This document shows positions 1 through 9,466 of a DNA stretch of 64,000 nt, piece after piece; positions within the stretch are counted from its first letter, which is position 1; every line of letters starts with the position of its first letter. Below the pieces are notes generated by a model. It had not been told where the DNA came from. It saw only the letters and a list, made by a program, of their open reading frames with translations, and did not search any database. The stretch covers positions 1 through 64,000 of the forward strand of contig DATGZX010000101.1 of assembly GCA_035296965.1 (NCBI GenBank), in the 5' to 3' direction. This DNA comes from DATGZX01 sp035296965 (GTDB lineage Bacteria; Planctomycetota; Planctomycetia; Gemmatales; Gemmataceae). Both the position numbers and the translations under genes were made by a program.

Positions 1-1075
1 CCGAACCCGGCTAATGTTCGTCTTGGGGTCCGTGTATGCTTGCTCAATGACTTTGGCTACGTCGCTGGCGACGCCGTTCGTCAACGGAATCGTTTCGAAG
101 CTGAAGGCACCTGGGGGCGTCTGGTCGATCGTGTTTTCCACGAGGCGGCGCAACACTAGGAGGTCCTGCGGGCTGCCGCGGACCAGCAGGGAGTTCGAGC
201 CGGGGTCCGCGGCGACCCGCACGCGAACAATTCCCGTCTTGGGGTCGGTAAAGCTTTGTTCCAGGACCTTGGCGGCATCGGTTGCCGTGGCATGTTTCAG
301 CACAATCGTTGCGAATTCGGAGTTGCCTGTCGCGGACTTATCGAGAGTGTCTTGCACGAGGCGACGGATCGCTTCAAGGTCCGCCTTGGCGGCCCGCACG
401 AGAATGGCATTCGACCCTGCGTCCGCCACAACCCGAACCCGGCTAATGCCCGTCTTTGGGTCCGTGTATGCTTGGTCAATGACTTTGGCTACGTCGCTGG
501 CGACGCCGTTCGTCAACGGAATCGTCTCGAAGCTGAAGGCGCCCGGGGAGGGCGTCTGGTCGATCGTGTTTTCCACCAGGCGGCGAACTTCCTGGATATC
601 TTGCTGCGTGCCTCGGACGAGGAGCCTATTGGAGCCCGCATCCGCCACGACGCGAATGCGATTTGCGTCTATCTTGGGATCGTTGAAAACTTGTTCGATT
701 ACCTTGGCCGCAGCGACCGCGCTGGCGGTCTTCAGCGGGAGAATTGCAAGCTCTCCGGGCCCCCCAGCAGGCGCTTTATCGACGCTATTTTCCACAATCC
801 GGCGGACCGAAATCAGATCAAGCAGGTTGGCGCGTACCAGGAGCGAGTTCGAACCCGGATCGGCAACGACTCGAACCTTGCGAACGCCACTGGTGGGGTC
901 GGTGAAGGTCTGCTCGACCACCTTCGCGGCGTCAGCCGCAAGCGCGTGCTTGAGCGGAATGATCTCGTAGTCGCCCTCCCCGCCGGCCGTTTGCTCAAGC
1001 AATCGGACCAATTCCTGGACCAACGCAAGTGCCTGGGCATCGTCACTCGTAACGATCAGTCGGTTTCCTGCAGCA
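1..1075 (-). repeat. 216-bp intragenic tandem repeats with a 432-bp higher-order unit
   Basis: The 'AKVIEQ' coding segment recurs at about 55, 271, 487, 703 and 919, exactly 216 bp (72 codons) apart. Bases 1-150 and 433-585 are nearly identical apart from a few substitutions and one 3-base insertion. This shows that a two-domain unit was duplicated recently as a block. Each unit encodes one secretin N-domain. Confidence 0.9.
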
Positions 1076-3342
1076 CTGATTGAAATCTGAGCATCCGGCC
1101 GGCCTGGCTTATCGTTCGGCGGAGTCGGTTTGGCCGGAGCTGGGGGAGGCTGCCCTTCGAAGGCGCTCTGTTCTTCATTCGCGCCACCGAGGTTCGTTGC
1201 CGATGTTTGAGGCTTGATGCCTCCGCCGCCGGGGACGTTGACCTTTACGGGATTCTGGCGCATCTGGGGCAACAACCGCCCCAGGGCTTCAGCCATGGCG
1301 CTGGCAGAACCTTTCTCAATGGTGATAATGCGGGTGGTGCCGGCTGCTGCGCCATCGTCGCCCATGGCTTTGAGGCTGGTCTTGATCTCGGCGATTTGCT
1401 CCGGCGTGCCCTTGACCAGGATGGCATTGCGCGCGGGTTCCGCCTCGAGATAGAGCGTGCCACGCTTCGCTTCAGGGAACAGTGTCTTCAGCGTCGCCAC
1501 AGCCTTCGCGGGCTCGAGCACGGCAAGCGGGATCAATTCGATCTTGGCGGGGGCGCCATTCCGGTCGAGCAGTCTGAGGGTAGACTTCAATTCCGCAATC
1601 TGTTCGGAAGTACCCTTGACTAGAAGGGCATTGCGCGCGGGATCCGCCTCCAGATAGAGCGCGCCGCGTTTCACCTCGGGGAGCAATGTCTTCAACGTCT
1701 CGACGGCCTTTGCGGGTTCGAGCACCGCGAGCGGAATCAATTCGAGCTTCGCAGGGGTGCCGCTTCGGTCGAGCAGTTTGAGGGCAGACTTCAATTCCGC
1801 GATCTGTTCGGGCGTGCCCTTGACCAGAATGGCGTTCCGCGAGGGCTCTGCCTCCAGGTGGAGCGCTCCACCCTTAGCGTCCGGGAACAACGTCCGGAGC
1901 GTCTCGACCGCTTTGGCGGGTTCAAGGACGGTCAGCGGGATCAACTCGAGATTCGCAGGCGCCCCGCCCTGGACGAGTAGTTTCAGGGCGGCTTTCAATT
2001 CAGTGATCTGCTCGGGAGTACCCTTGACGAGAATGGCGTTGCGTGTCGTATCCGCCTCAAAAAAGAACGAACTGCTTTTGGCGTCCGCAAACAACTCTTT
2101 GAGTGGTGCTATGACCTTGGCCACGCTCGCGCCGTTCACCGGGACGAGTTCGATCGTCGTCGTTTTCTCGGAAGATCCGAGGAGCTGTCGAGCGATTTCC
2201 AGTTGATCATCGGGTCCCGCCCACACGACGATGGAACGGTTCCCGGCGGCGGTAATGCGCACCTGCGGCGCCGCAGTGTACCTGTCTTGAAGAACCTTGG
2301 CGAGGGTGTCGGCAGTGCCGCTCTCGATGGTATACGTCTTCAGAATCGGCGGCCCCGTGATGAGCGGCTGTTGTCCCGGTTGCGGCGTATCGAGTTTCTT
2401 CAGCACCTCCTTTGCCTGGGAGATCTTGTCGGGAGAGCCGTTGATGAACAGCGTGTTGGTCCGCTCGTCTGCCGTGACGTAGTACATGCGGATCTTGGGA
2501 GGACCGGCCGGCTGCGCAGCCGCCGGAGTGCCGGCGGGCGGGGCTGGCGGCGTCATCAGCCGAATCAGCTCGCGTTGATCGCCTAGGAATTCCCGCAGGA
2601 TCTTCTGGGCCTCGCGCACCTTGATGTATTTGCACGTGTACGCGAAGCTCTCGGCCTGGCCCTTGCCGCCTTCTTCGATGTTCTTGAGCGTTTTGTAAAT
2701 GAGCTTCAGGTTCCCCACCGTGTCCTGCAGCACGAGCTGATTGGCTCGCGCCAAAGGAACGGCTTCACCGAACGGCCCCATCAGCTTCTTGACCTCGGGT
2801 GCAACTTCCTCAGCGACCAGCGAGGTCAAAGGAAGAACCAGCGTGACCAACTCCGTGTTGCCATGCGCATCGAGATCCTCAACGGGAATCTGCGGGAGCA
2901 GCGCCCGGTCGATCTTGCCGTCCGCCGGCACAATCGTCAGTGAGGTTTTGCGGTTAATGAGGATGAGTTTCTGCGCCTGCAAGGCATCGTTGATGATGTC
3001 GATGACTTGAGGAATCGTATATTGCTGGTCGCCGGGCGGTGCGATGAAGGTGAAGTTGCCCGCCGGTTTATGGCTGGTAATGACGGGCAGTCCGGCTTTG
3101 TCGCTGAGCCATTCCAGAACCACCGACCACGGCTTTTCGCGCATCTCAAAGCTCAGCGTCTTCGCTGGCGCTTTTCTTGGCTGAACAGCTTGATCTGGCG
3201 TGGCTCCCTGGTTGGCGCGTGCAACTCCGTCAACGGGCTGTTCTTGACTCAGGAGGTGGGCTGTAAACCAACTGCCCGCCAATACAACGAACAGCAAAGA
3301 CAGAATGAGGCACCTTGTTAGCTTGTACCGAGTGACGGACAT
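1..3342 (-). CDS. gspD: Giant GspD-like secretin, N-terminal 1114 residues (runs off the window edge)
   Basis: Outer-membrane channel component of the type II secretion system encoded by the genes upstream of it. The frame is open from the ATG at 3342 to base 1 and has no stop inside the window, so the C-terminal secretin barrel lies outside. An N-terminal hydrophobic segment (about residues 9-30, 'LILSLLFVVLAGSWF') fits a signal peptide. Residues 60-130 resemble the N0/STN region ('MREKPWSVVLEWLSDKAGLP'). The rest is a long series of secretin N-domains (NolW type) with recurring 'RNAILVKGTPEQI' and 'AAKVIEQ' signatures. Four modules repeat every 68 residues, then five more every 72 residues up to the edge. 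Canonical GspD proteins are about 650-750 residues in total, so this one is exceptionally long. The 279 bases between it and the GspM-like gene show no clear gene and may hold its own promoter. Confidence 0.88.
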   Translation of the reverse strand, partial: MSVTRYKLTRCLILSLLFVVLAGSWFTAHLLSQEQPVDGVARANQGATPDQAVQPRKAPAKTLSFEMREKPWSVVLEWLSDKAGLPVITSHKPAGNFTFIAPPGDQQYTIPQVIDIINDALQAQKLILINRKTSLTIVPADGKIDRALLPQIPVEDLDAHGNTELVTLVLPLTSLVAEEVAPEVKKLMGPFGEAVPLARANQLVLQDTVGNLKLIYKTLKNIEEGGKGQAESFAYTCKYIKVREAQKILREFLGDQRELIRLMTPPAPPAGTPAAAQPAGPPKIRMYYVTADERTNTLFINGSPDKISQAKEVLKKLDTPQPGQQPLITGPPILKTYTIESGTADTLAKVLQDRYTAAPQVRITAAGNRSIVVWAGPDDQLEIARQLLGSSEKTTTIELVPVNGASVAKVIAPLKELFADAKSSSFFFEADTTRNAILVKGTPEQITELKAALKLLVQGGAPANLELIPLTVLEPAKAVETLRTLFPDAKGGALHLEAEPSRNAILVKGTPEQIAELKSALKLLDRSGTPAKLELIPLAVLEPAKAVETLKTLLPEVKRGALYLEADPARNALLVKGTSEQIAELKSTLRLLDRNGAPAKIELIPLAVLEPAKAVATLKTLFPEAKRGTLYLEAEPARNAILVKGTPEQIAEIKTSLKAMGDDGAAAGTTRIITIEKGSASAMAEALGRLLPQMRQNPVKVNVPGGGGIKPQTSATNLGGANEEQSAFEGQPPPAPAKPTPPNDKPGRPDAQISISAAGNRLIVTSDDAQALALVQELVRLLEQTAGGEGDYEIIPLKHALAADAAKVVEQTFTDPTSGVRKVRVVADPGSNSLLVRANLLDLISVRRIVENSVDKAPAGGPGELAILPLKTASAVAAAKVIEQVFNDPKIDANRIRVVADAGSNRLLVRGTQQDIQEVRRLVENTIDQTPSPGAFSFETIPLTNGVASDVAKVIDQAYTDPKTGISRVRVVADAGSNAILVRAAKADLEAIRRLVQDTLDKSATGNSEFATIVLKHATATDAAKVLEQSFTDPKTGIVRVRVAADPGSNSLLVRGSPQDLLVLRRLVENTIDQTPPGAFSFETIPLTNGVASDVAKVIEQAYTDPKTNISRVR
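1207..2160 (-). repeat. 204-bp intragenic tandem repeats coding for secretin N-domains
   Basis: The segment coding for 'RNAILVKGT' recurs at 1423, 1627, 1831 and 2035, exactly 204 bp (68 codons) apart, with high but imperfect identity. This is a second repeat family inside the same gene, separated from the 216-bp family by a Pro/Gly-rich linker coded at about 1090-1210. Confidence 0.9.
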
Positions 3343-3621
3343 GACGGGCCCTCACAGGAGCTGGAACAGAGCGAAAGCCTTCGTCCTCGAGTCGGAGAAC
3401 AGGATGCAGGCTGACACCGTTCGTTGTGCGGGGCAAGTGCGCAACCGGATGCGGACAAGACAAACCTGCTATCGCTATTTTCGGCAAAGTCTCTGCTGTT
3501 CTTTTAACCGATTTCTTCGTTAGGGTGGAACGCGGCTGCCCAAGTTTTCGAGCTTCGCCAAATTTGCGCACCCACCCAATCTCCAGCCTAAGATCGGAGT
3601 CGAGGGCCGGATGCTCGCCTA

Positions 3622-4764
3622 TCAGGGTTTATCCGTCGTCTTCGCCTTGGCCAGCATCGACTTCAGAGCTTGCACGCGATCCATTGGCAACGGCGCAGTA
3701 AGAGCTTCGTAGAGGTTCTGGCCAATATGAATGGAGAAGTATTTGTTGTCCACTTCGAAGACGACGTCGCGCTTGCCTATACGAACGACCTTGCCACGCA
3801 GAGCAATGTTGCCCAAATTATCCTGCACTTGAAACGATTCGCTGCCGGCCTTGGCACACACCCGGAAATTGCCCTGGTTGTGGTGATTGTAGAAAAACGC
3901 CTCCCAGATATTGTCAGTGTGCGCGATATCGGTGAGGAACACGAAACGGGTCATCTCCAGCTTCTCGGCTGCCGGTTTGGTGGCAGCAATGACCGGGACC
4001 GGACTATGGAAAATATCCCTGGCGGCGATGACCGCATACTCCTGCGGGCGCTTCAGCCTCCGAGGGCCCAATGGCCCCGCCGGGCCAGCGCTCCAGGGCA
4101 CCTGTGCCAGCGGAGCGCCGCCGCGCAGCAGAGTGAGGATGTCGATCGCGAGAAGAGTTCGGTTGATGTTTGGCAACAGATATGGTCGGCTTTCGGCGCC
4201 GTTGAGGACCAAGGCCTCGATTGTCAGGTTCAGGTCCAACTCTACTGAGGGTTTGTTGGGATCCGCGCTTGCGGCGCGCGTAACTTCCACGTCCGCGATC
4301 TGGTGAAGGAGAGCGGTGCGATAGAAGCGCGCCAGCATTTCCGTCAAACTGGCGAGCGTGCCGCGTGCCTGGACCGTGAATACCAATCGAGTGTAAGCGG
4401 GCTTCTTACCAGACCGCGCCGAGTTGCCGCCGAAGTTATCGGGAGGTTGTGACAGCACGGTAAACGACCCCGTCCGGAAATCGCTCCGCTGCATCAATTC
4501 GATGAGATACGTCTCGTATTCGCGCCGAGCGAGGTCCACGTCGTCCGGCAAGCTGATTTGCCGCCAGTGTCGCAGCCTGACCGAATCCGCATCGATGTGC
4601 TCGATGCGTTCACGCTTCTGAGCGACTTCTTTCCTGGCGGTTAGAATCACGGCATTTTGCTCCTCCAGAGGTCCCAAGAACATCTGTTGGAAGAAGAAGC
4701 CTGCTCCAGCCACTCCCATGACAGCTGGCAAGCCTATTTTCAGAAGACGTTGGCGCCCGATCAC
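3622..4764 (-). CDS. GspM/PilO-like type II secretion inner-membrane protein
   Basis: This 380-residue protein has one N-terminal transmembrane segment (about residues 8-30), a coiled-coil stretch (about 34-70, rich in E, K and R) and a periplasmic C-terminal part. That is the layout of GspM/PilO proteins, which pair with GspL/PilN at the assembly platform. Its ATG overlaps the stop of the GspL-like gene by four bases (ATGA), so the two are probably translationally coupled. Sequence conservation in this family is weak, so the call rests on topology and on its position between gspL and gspD. It is longer than typical GspM (about 160-200 residues). The extra C-terminal region (about 230-380) could be a GspC/PilP-like module, but I see no decisive motif. 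Confidence 0.72.
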   Translation of the reverse strand: MIGRQRLLKIGLPAVMGVAGAGFFFQQMFLGPLEEQNAVILTARKEVAQKRERIEHIDADSVRLRHWRQISLPDDVDLARREYETYLIELMQRSDFRTGSFTVLSQPPDNFGGNSARSGKKPAYTRLVFTVQARGTLASLTEMLARFYRTALLHQIADVEVTRAASADPNKPSVELDLNLTIEALVLNGAESRPYLLPNINRTLLAIDILTLLRGGAPLAQVPWSAGPAGPLGPRRLKRPQEYAVIAARDIFHSPVPVIAATKPAAEKLEMTRFVFLTDIAHTDNIWEAFFYNHHNQGNFRVCAKAGSESFQVQDNLGNIALRGKVVRIGKRDVVFEVDNKYFSIHIGQNLYEALTAPLPMDRVQALKSMLAKAKTTDKP

Positions 4765-6314
4765 GGCTGTCCCCCTTCGTTGCCTGATGGCTTGCTCGTT
4801 GCGACGGTTTCAGCAGGACCGGACTTGGCGGAGTGTGAGTCGCGACCCGTCATCGATGTCTTGGGGGACGACGCACCGGCAATGTCGGCAGTGATGGTAA
4901 ACTGCTGGGGGAAGCGGGCACGATCGGCGCCGGTGTTCCGGCTGAGCCCCTTGGGCTCGACACGGAAGCGCCCCTTCTCGAGCATGCGTTCGATTACGTG
5001 ATCGACGGGTTGAAAATCATCGAAGGTGACACCCTTGAAAGACAAACGGGCAACGTACTTGCCTTTGGCGTTCTGATTCAGACGGTTGCCGCTCCATTGT
5101 GTCAGCTCAATCGTTTTCGTGTCGGGGAACTGTTCCGATAGGCCGCGAAGCTCCTCTATCCACACCACTTCTGCGCCAAGCCACTCGTCCAGGGCAGTGT
5201 TGCGCTTCGCTTCTTCTTCCTTCTGGGCCAATTGGCGCTCGAGTTCGGTTCGCTGGACGGCCAGTGCATCCAGCTCGTCCTCCTGGGCGGAGAGCTGCGC
5301 ATAACAGAAGGAGATCAGGGCAATCACGGCGGCACACGCCACGCCCGCCGCCATGGCCCAGGTTCTTTTGCGGCTCTGCCGGGGCGGCCGTGGTTCACGG
5401 GGCCGGACAAAATTGATCGGCCAGCGGCGCTTGTCTGCCTGCAAAGCCAGCAAGCCCATGGGGCCAGCCAATGCTCCGTTGCTGCCCGGGGGGGCCTCTC
5501 TTCCCGAACCGGTGCACGGATCAAAGGTGGAGACCGGCACGCCGAGCACGCTCTCGAGTTCTTCTCGCAAGGCTTCCGACTCTCCGTTGCTAGCCAAGAA
5601 AAGCGCTTGCGCGGGAGGGTGCAGCGGCTGCGCCGCGTACATTGCTAGATTGCGCTGAACATCGCGGGCCACGGATGCCGGCGCGGCGAGGGCGCGCGTG
5701 TACAGCACGACGTCGCCACGGGCTACCGTCAACTCGAAGTCGCCTTCCGATTGCGTCAGGAGGGCCACGACTGCATCAGGAGCAAGCTGGCTGAATGCCG
5801 GCGTCGAGCGAAGCCGTTGTAAACAAGCCAGCGTGACAAAAAACCGCGGCGTTAACGCCAGCAGCTTGAGCCCGGCTGAACGGCACAATGCTTGGTACGC
5901 CTGGAGCAGTCGTCGCCCGGCAACGAGTGCCAATGCCCGCTGTTCATTCTCGGCGTCAACCTGTGGGGCGGTTGTGTAATCGATGACCACCTGTTCTACG
6001 GGCTCTGTCAACTCCTCAATTACCTGGAGGCGAATAAGAGTTGCTTCCTCCTCCGCGCTCAGAGGCGGATGTAGGATCTCTTTCAAAATGACGTTTTTGC
6101 GGGCAATACAAGCAAGCACAGGGGCAGGCGCGATGCCGGCCGACTTGAGCCGATCGCGCAGGGCCCGTCCGAGTTGTTCTGCGCTGTCCGCATCGAGCGG
6201 TTGGTCCGCTTGCCAGAGCAAGGTTTGATCGATTTGTATCAGGCCGCGAGCCACGCTTCCCGCGATCAAGGCAACCTGTTGCTGTCCCCAATCGAGCGCC
6301 AAGAATCGTGCCAT
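4761..6314 (-). CDS. gspL: GspL-like assembly-platform protein (PilM-like actin fold plus periplasmic domain)
   Basis: The 517-residue protein starts 'MARFLALDWGQQQVALIAG', an actin/PilM-like beginning in which 'DWG' sits at the first phosphate-loop position. The cytoplasmic domain (about 1-300) should contact the secretion ATPase. A transmembrane segment follows at about 319-338, then a coiled coil (about 340-372, repeated E/Q/R) and a periplasmic ferredoxin-like region. This is the GspL plan, equivalent to a PilM-PilN fusion. The start at 6314 is preferred over upstream codons because an AGGAG lies eight bases before it. It overlaps the GspM-like gene by four bases. Confidence 0.8.
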   Translation of the reverse strand: MARFLALDWGQQQVALIAGSVARGLIQIDQTLLWQADQPLDADSAEQLGRALRDRLKSAGIAPAPVLACIARKNVILKEILHPPLSAEEEATLIRLQVIEELTEPVEQVVIDYTTAPQVDAENEQRALALVAGRRLLQAYQALCRSAGLKLLALTPRFFVTLACLQRLRSTPAFSQLAPDAVVALLTQSEGDFELTVARGDVVLYTRALAAPASVARDVQRNLAMYAAQPLHPPAQALFLASNGESEALREELESVLGVPVSTFDPCTGSGREAPPGSNGALAGPMGLLALQADKRRWPINFVRPREPRPPRQSRKRTWAMAAGVACAAVIALISFCYAQLSAQEDELDALAVQRTELERQLAQKEEEAKRNTALDEWLGAEVVWIEELRGLSEQFPDTKTIELTQWSGNRLNQNAKGKYVARLSFKGVTFDDFQPVDHVIERMLEKGRFRVEPKGLSRNTGADRARFPQQFTITADIAGASSPKTSMTGRDSHSAKSGPAETVATSKPSGNEGGQP

Positions 6315-6374
6315 ATGTCGTCTCCTCTGTTGCGGGCCTCGCGGCACAACGGTTGCGCGCCCCGGGGGGAGCTG

Positions 6375-7958
6375 CTATTCCACTCGAATGTTGGAGCCTT
6401 TGGGGTCGGATTCAGGAATCGGCAGATCGAAGCCCTTTCCCAAGTCTGTCAAGTCCCGCCAGTACACGACCTGCGGATGGCCCTTATTGGTGTCGAGGAC
6501 CGCTTCGACGCGCGCACTCGGACCGCCTCCCTCCAAGTATCCAAGCACCTGCATCGCATAGACCTGCGAGCGAGTGGTGATGTACTTGTCGAGGCTTCGC
6601 AGGGTCAGGGGTTTGAGGTTTGCTTTGGTGATCAACCAGGCCGGCGTCTGGTACAGCGGATCTAACATGTCGGGCCCGGCTTTGGGACGCTGAGCCAAGA
6701 TGTTTTGAACGTCGCTGCCGCTCAAGCCCGGCAGGGCCAAAAGGATTGCCTTGGGCGCTGTATTCACGTTGATCCGCCCGGGAATCTCCGATTCGCGTAT
6801 CGTGGTCAGTTTATCGAGCAGCAGCGGTAGGAGCTTTCCCACGGCCTCAGGATCGTTCAACGGGCATGCGAAGGCCGTTACCTTTCCCGATTTCTTGTCT
6901 GGTATCAAGACCCTGCTGTTCAACAATTCGTACAGAGAATCTAGGGAGCGCAACCGTTTGCGCTGAAAATCGATTTTGTCGCGTGTCAGGCGTTCGCCAG
7001 TGGGCCCCGCCGTGGCTGCGGTCGCGTTCAATTCCGGCGCCGGACCATAGAGTTCGAAGGCGATGACATAATTGGCCAGATCCTCACCCACAGCCGAGGT
7101 GAGTTTTTCGTGGAGCTTGGTCATCTCCTCCGTGCCGTTCACGAAAACCCGGGCATTGTCCTGGGAATCAACGTTTGACTCCCGGCTGTAGATCGTGAGG
7201 TAGCGGGACCAACCCTGATTGAACAGGCCGTCGCCTTCGTCTTCATCCGGGTCGAGTTGTCCGTTGCGGTTGCGGTCGTTGCCGAACAGAAGCCTCGGTG
7301 TCACTCCTTTCACCAGCAGGAGTTCCTCCAAACTATCCAGGGGCCCGTTCTTGGCGCGATAAGGTGGCTGCAAGGCCTGGTAATAGTCGCTTTCCGCACC
7401 GCCGGGGCGTGCTTGATCGTCCGCATCCAGCCAATCCACGATCGCGTTGGCGATCTCTTCGGTCATGTCCGGCAAGACAAGCAACAGATCGTGCGCCGTC
7501 TTACCGCTGCCGTCCAGCTTCATGAGAGCGTTGAGATTGATCTTCCCGGCTTCATCCGTCAGCCCGTAGCGGAATGGCTGCTCGCTCGCCAGGCGCTCGT
7601 CAATGTCGAGGGGCGAAAGGATGCTGAATCGAGCGTGCATATGCCCCGACGGGGGCGAGGGCAGCCGCACGTTGAAAAAAGCCTTTGCGTTATGATGCAG
7701 GTTGCCCTGCAAGAGCTGACTCATGCTTGCCGGGTCGCTGAGCAATGCAGCCGTATAACGAAGTCCGGAACGGGCGGCGGCACGCGCCTGCGTCGAACTC
7801 AGGTAACTATCTGCCGCCTTGTACTCGGACATCATCAGATCCAAGAACTGATAAGCGGCCAGGGCCAGCACGGCGACAATCACGAGAACAACCACCAAGA
7901 CAATCCCTGCTCGCTGCAGTCTCTTTGGCGTCATCAGAGTGATGCGATGGTAAGGCAT
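6375..7958 (-). CDS. gspK: GspK minor pseudopilin
   Basis: The 527-residue protein has a short positive leader and then 'AGIVLVVVLVIVAVLALAAY', the hydrophobic N-helix of a type IV pilin-like protein. It lacks the Glu at +5, as is usual for GspK, the tip subunit of the pseudopilus. The large C-terminal part contains helix-hairpin-like stretches and, near residues 226-242, 'DRNRNGQLDPDEDEGDG', which reads as an EF-hand type calcium loop. It is larger than typical GspK (about 300-330 residues). The gene sits in the expected I-J-K order. The ATG at 7934 is an alternative start, but neither start has a strong ribosome site. Confidence 0.85.
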   Translation of the reverse strand: MPYHRITLMTPKRLQRAGIVLVVVLVIVAVLALAAYQFLDLMMSEYKAADSYLSSTQARAAARSGLRYTAALLSDPASMSQLLQGNLHHNAKAFFNVRLPSPPSGHMHARFSILSPLDIDERLASEQPFRYGLTDEAGKINLNALMKLDGSGKTAHDLLLVLPDMTEEIANAIVDWLDADDQARPGGAESDYYQALQPPYRAKNGPLDSLEELLLVKGVTPRLLFGNDRNRNGQLDPDEDEGDGLFNQGWSRYLTIYSRESNVDSQDNARVFVNGTEEMTKLHEKLTSAVGEDLANYVIAFELYGPAPELNATAATAGPTGERLTRDKIDFQRKRLRSLDSLYELLNSRVLIPDKKSGKVTAFACPLNDPEAVGKLLPLLLDKLTTIRESEIPGRINVNTAPKAILLALPGLSGSDVQNILAQRPKAGPDMLDPLYQTPAWLITKANLKPLTLRSLDKYITTRSQVYAMQVLGYLEGGGPSARVEAVLDTNKGHPQVVYWRDLTDLGKGFDLPIPESDPKGSNIRVE

Positions 7959-7997
7959 AGTTTGAGCCTTGAGTGCTAAATCTTTTTCACAAGAGAG

Positions 7998-8930
7998 CTA
8001 CCGCGGCAATCGGCTCGTGGACTGAATCGCGATCACGTGCCGATAATACCGAAGCGAGGGTTTGTCGTCCGAACCCTTGTCCGGATTCTGCGAGCCGAAT
8101 CCCAAGGTAACGGCGATTGCCGCAGGTAAACCGACCGGCTTGCCGTCGGACGCCAAGGCGGAGCTTTCCCAACGGTCGAGCCAGTCATGGCCATCGAAGT
8201 AACTGAATTGCAGGTCCTTTACTTCAGCAGAGATCAGGTCTGGCGACTCATCTGGCGGCAAGTGAGCGTCTTCCACCGTCGGAACTGTCGTCCAGTCGAC
8301 CTCATGCCGCGCAAGACCTGACGCCACGCGTCCTTCCTGGATCAGCCAGTAGGTAATACGATGTAGGTCGCCAGAGACGGTGGATTCGCCGGTCGCGAAT
8401 GCTTCGCGCCTCAGGGTTGGCTCCGGTTGTCGCGGCACAATGCTTACATGCAGGTTCAATGCATTCGCACCACCCTGCATTCCATGGCTCACCGCCGGGG
8501 GTTGCTCCGGCACGGCTGGCCCCCCGATAGGTGCCACTGGATTCCCATCGGTGCCAAATGGGCTCGGGGACAGCGGCGCCGACAAAGATTCGATCTTCGG
8601 CAAGACGGTGACAGAGTCAGGGGCACCAGGCGCTGGTTCGCGACTTGGCGGGCGGAGCGTGCTTGGCTGGACGCAGGCAGTCACGTCATCCTCGATTCGG
8701 TTCAGCAAGGCGCACACAAGGCTGCTCCGCTCGATCATCTCTCGCCCCTCATCCACACGGCGCATTTCCGCGCGAGTGGCGACATACAGGGCTCCAATGA
8801 GGAGCAAGCCAATGGCCATCGCGAGGATCACCTCGAGCAAGGTCGAGGCCGATTGCGAGCGCACAACCATCAGCCGATTTGGCAATCCACCTCTGGTCAT
8901 CCCAGCCGGCATCTGCAATTGCATGATCAT
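7998..8930 (-). CDS. gspJ: GspJ-like minor pseudopilin
   Basis: This 310-residue protein has a prepilin signature 'SASTLLEVILAMAIGLLLIG' at about residues 26-45. Glu at +5 is present and the predicted cleavage falls after an Ala. The globular part is polar and Pro-rich. It is longer than typical GspJ (about 200 residues) and has an unusually long leader before the cleavage site, so an internal ATG (M11 or M21) may be the true start. It overlaps gspI by four bases and is followed by gspK, so its position in the I-J-K trio supports the call more than sequence does. Confidence 0.78.
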   Translation of the reverse strand: MIMQLQMPAGMTRGGLPNRLMVVRSQSASTLLEVILAMAIGLLLIGALYVATRAEMRRVDEGREMIERSSLVCALLNRIEDDVTACVQPSTLRPPSREPAPGAPDSVTVLPKIESLSAPLSPSPFGTDGNPVAPIGGPAVPEQPPAVSHGMQGGANALNLHVSIVPRQPEPTLRREAFATGESTVSGDLHRITYWLIQEGRVASGLARHEVDWTTVPTVEDAHLPPDESPDLISAEVKDLQFSYFDGHDWLDRWESSALASDGKPVGLPAAIAVTLGFGSQNPDKGSDDKPSLRYYRHVIAIQSTSRLPR

Positions 8931-9466
8931 TTCCCTCCGTTAGGTGCGGAAGAAGTAGGGGGCCCGGATGAGGCTGGAGCTGCCTGCGAGTGGCTTCCGG
9001 TTGTGTCGGAGGAGATTGCCCCGGGCCGGCTCGAGTCGTTCTGATTTGACTCGCCGGCTAGACCAGACCGCTCCCCACGCAGCGCTGGATCGAGGACCAT
9101 TTGACTGAGAGACCACTCTGTCCGGACTCCCTTGGCGTCCAAGCGTGCGATGGTGACGTGGGTATCCCACAGACCGCCAAGCAGGTTGCGCTTGCACGCC
9201 ACCGACCAGTGCCAGTTGGGATCGTCCAGATAGGCGACGTCTGTTTGAGGCACCAAGGGAATGACTCCCACGTCGAGCTCGGCCAACTTGGTCTGACACA
9301 GTTGAATCGCCTGAAGCTGGAGGCGCACGTCCTCGCCACGCTCGCTCCCCAAATTCACCAGTTGGCCAATCCCAACCAGGGAGAACAGAAAGATGGCCAA
9401 GGCGAGGACGACCTCCAGGAGCGATAACGCCTTGCGCCCTCTGGGAGATTGGCTACTTCGTCTCAT
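8927..9466 (-). CDS. gspI: GspI-like minor pseudopilin
   Basis: This 179-residue protein has the prepilin N-terminus 'ALSLLEVVLALAIFLFSLVG' after a basic leader, with Glu at +5. The next segment ('LQLQAIQLCQTKLAELDVG') matches the conserved Ala/Gln-rich helix of GspI. Its start lies 14 bases inside the end of gspH and its end overlaps gspJ, which indicates a tightly coupled operon. GspI should nucleate the pseudopilus tip with GspJ and GspK. The C-terminal 40 residues are low-complexity Ser/Gly/Pro. Confidence 0.82.
   Translation of the reverse strand: MRRSSQSPRGRKALSLLEVVLALAIFLFSLVGIGQLVNLGSERGEDVRLQLQAIQLCQTKLAELDVGVIPLVPQTDVAYLDDPNWHWSVACKRNLLGGLWDTHVTIARLDAKGVRTEWSLSQMVLDPALRGERSGLAGESNQNDSSRPGAISSDTTGSHSQAAPASSGPPTSSAPNGGK

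Noticed and set aside
14..970. 318-codon plus-strand frame with repeated Arg/Thr-rich sequence
   Set aside because: This is the antisense reading of the secretin N-domain repeats and not a protein-like sequence.
256..1083. Open frame on the plus strand inside the secretin gene
   Set aside because: It is antisense to the clear secretin frame, has no family signature, and its length follows from the tandem repeats of the opposite strand.
1207..2160. Repeats considered as a non-coding satellite
   Set aside because: The repeat period is a multiple of three, the frame is intact, and each unit encodes a secretin N-domain.
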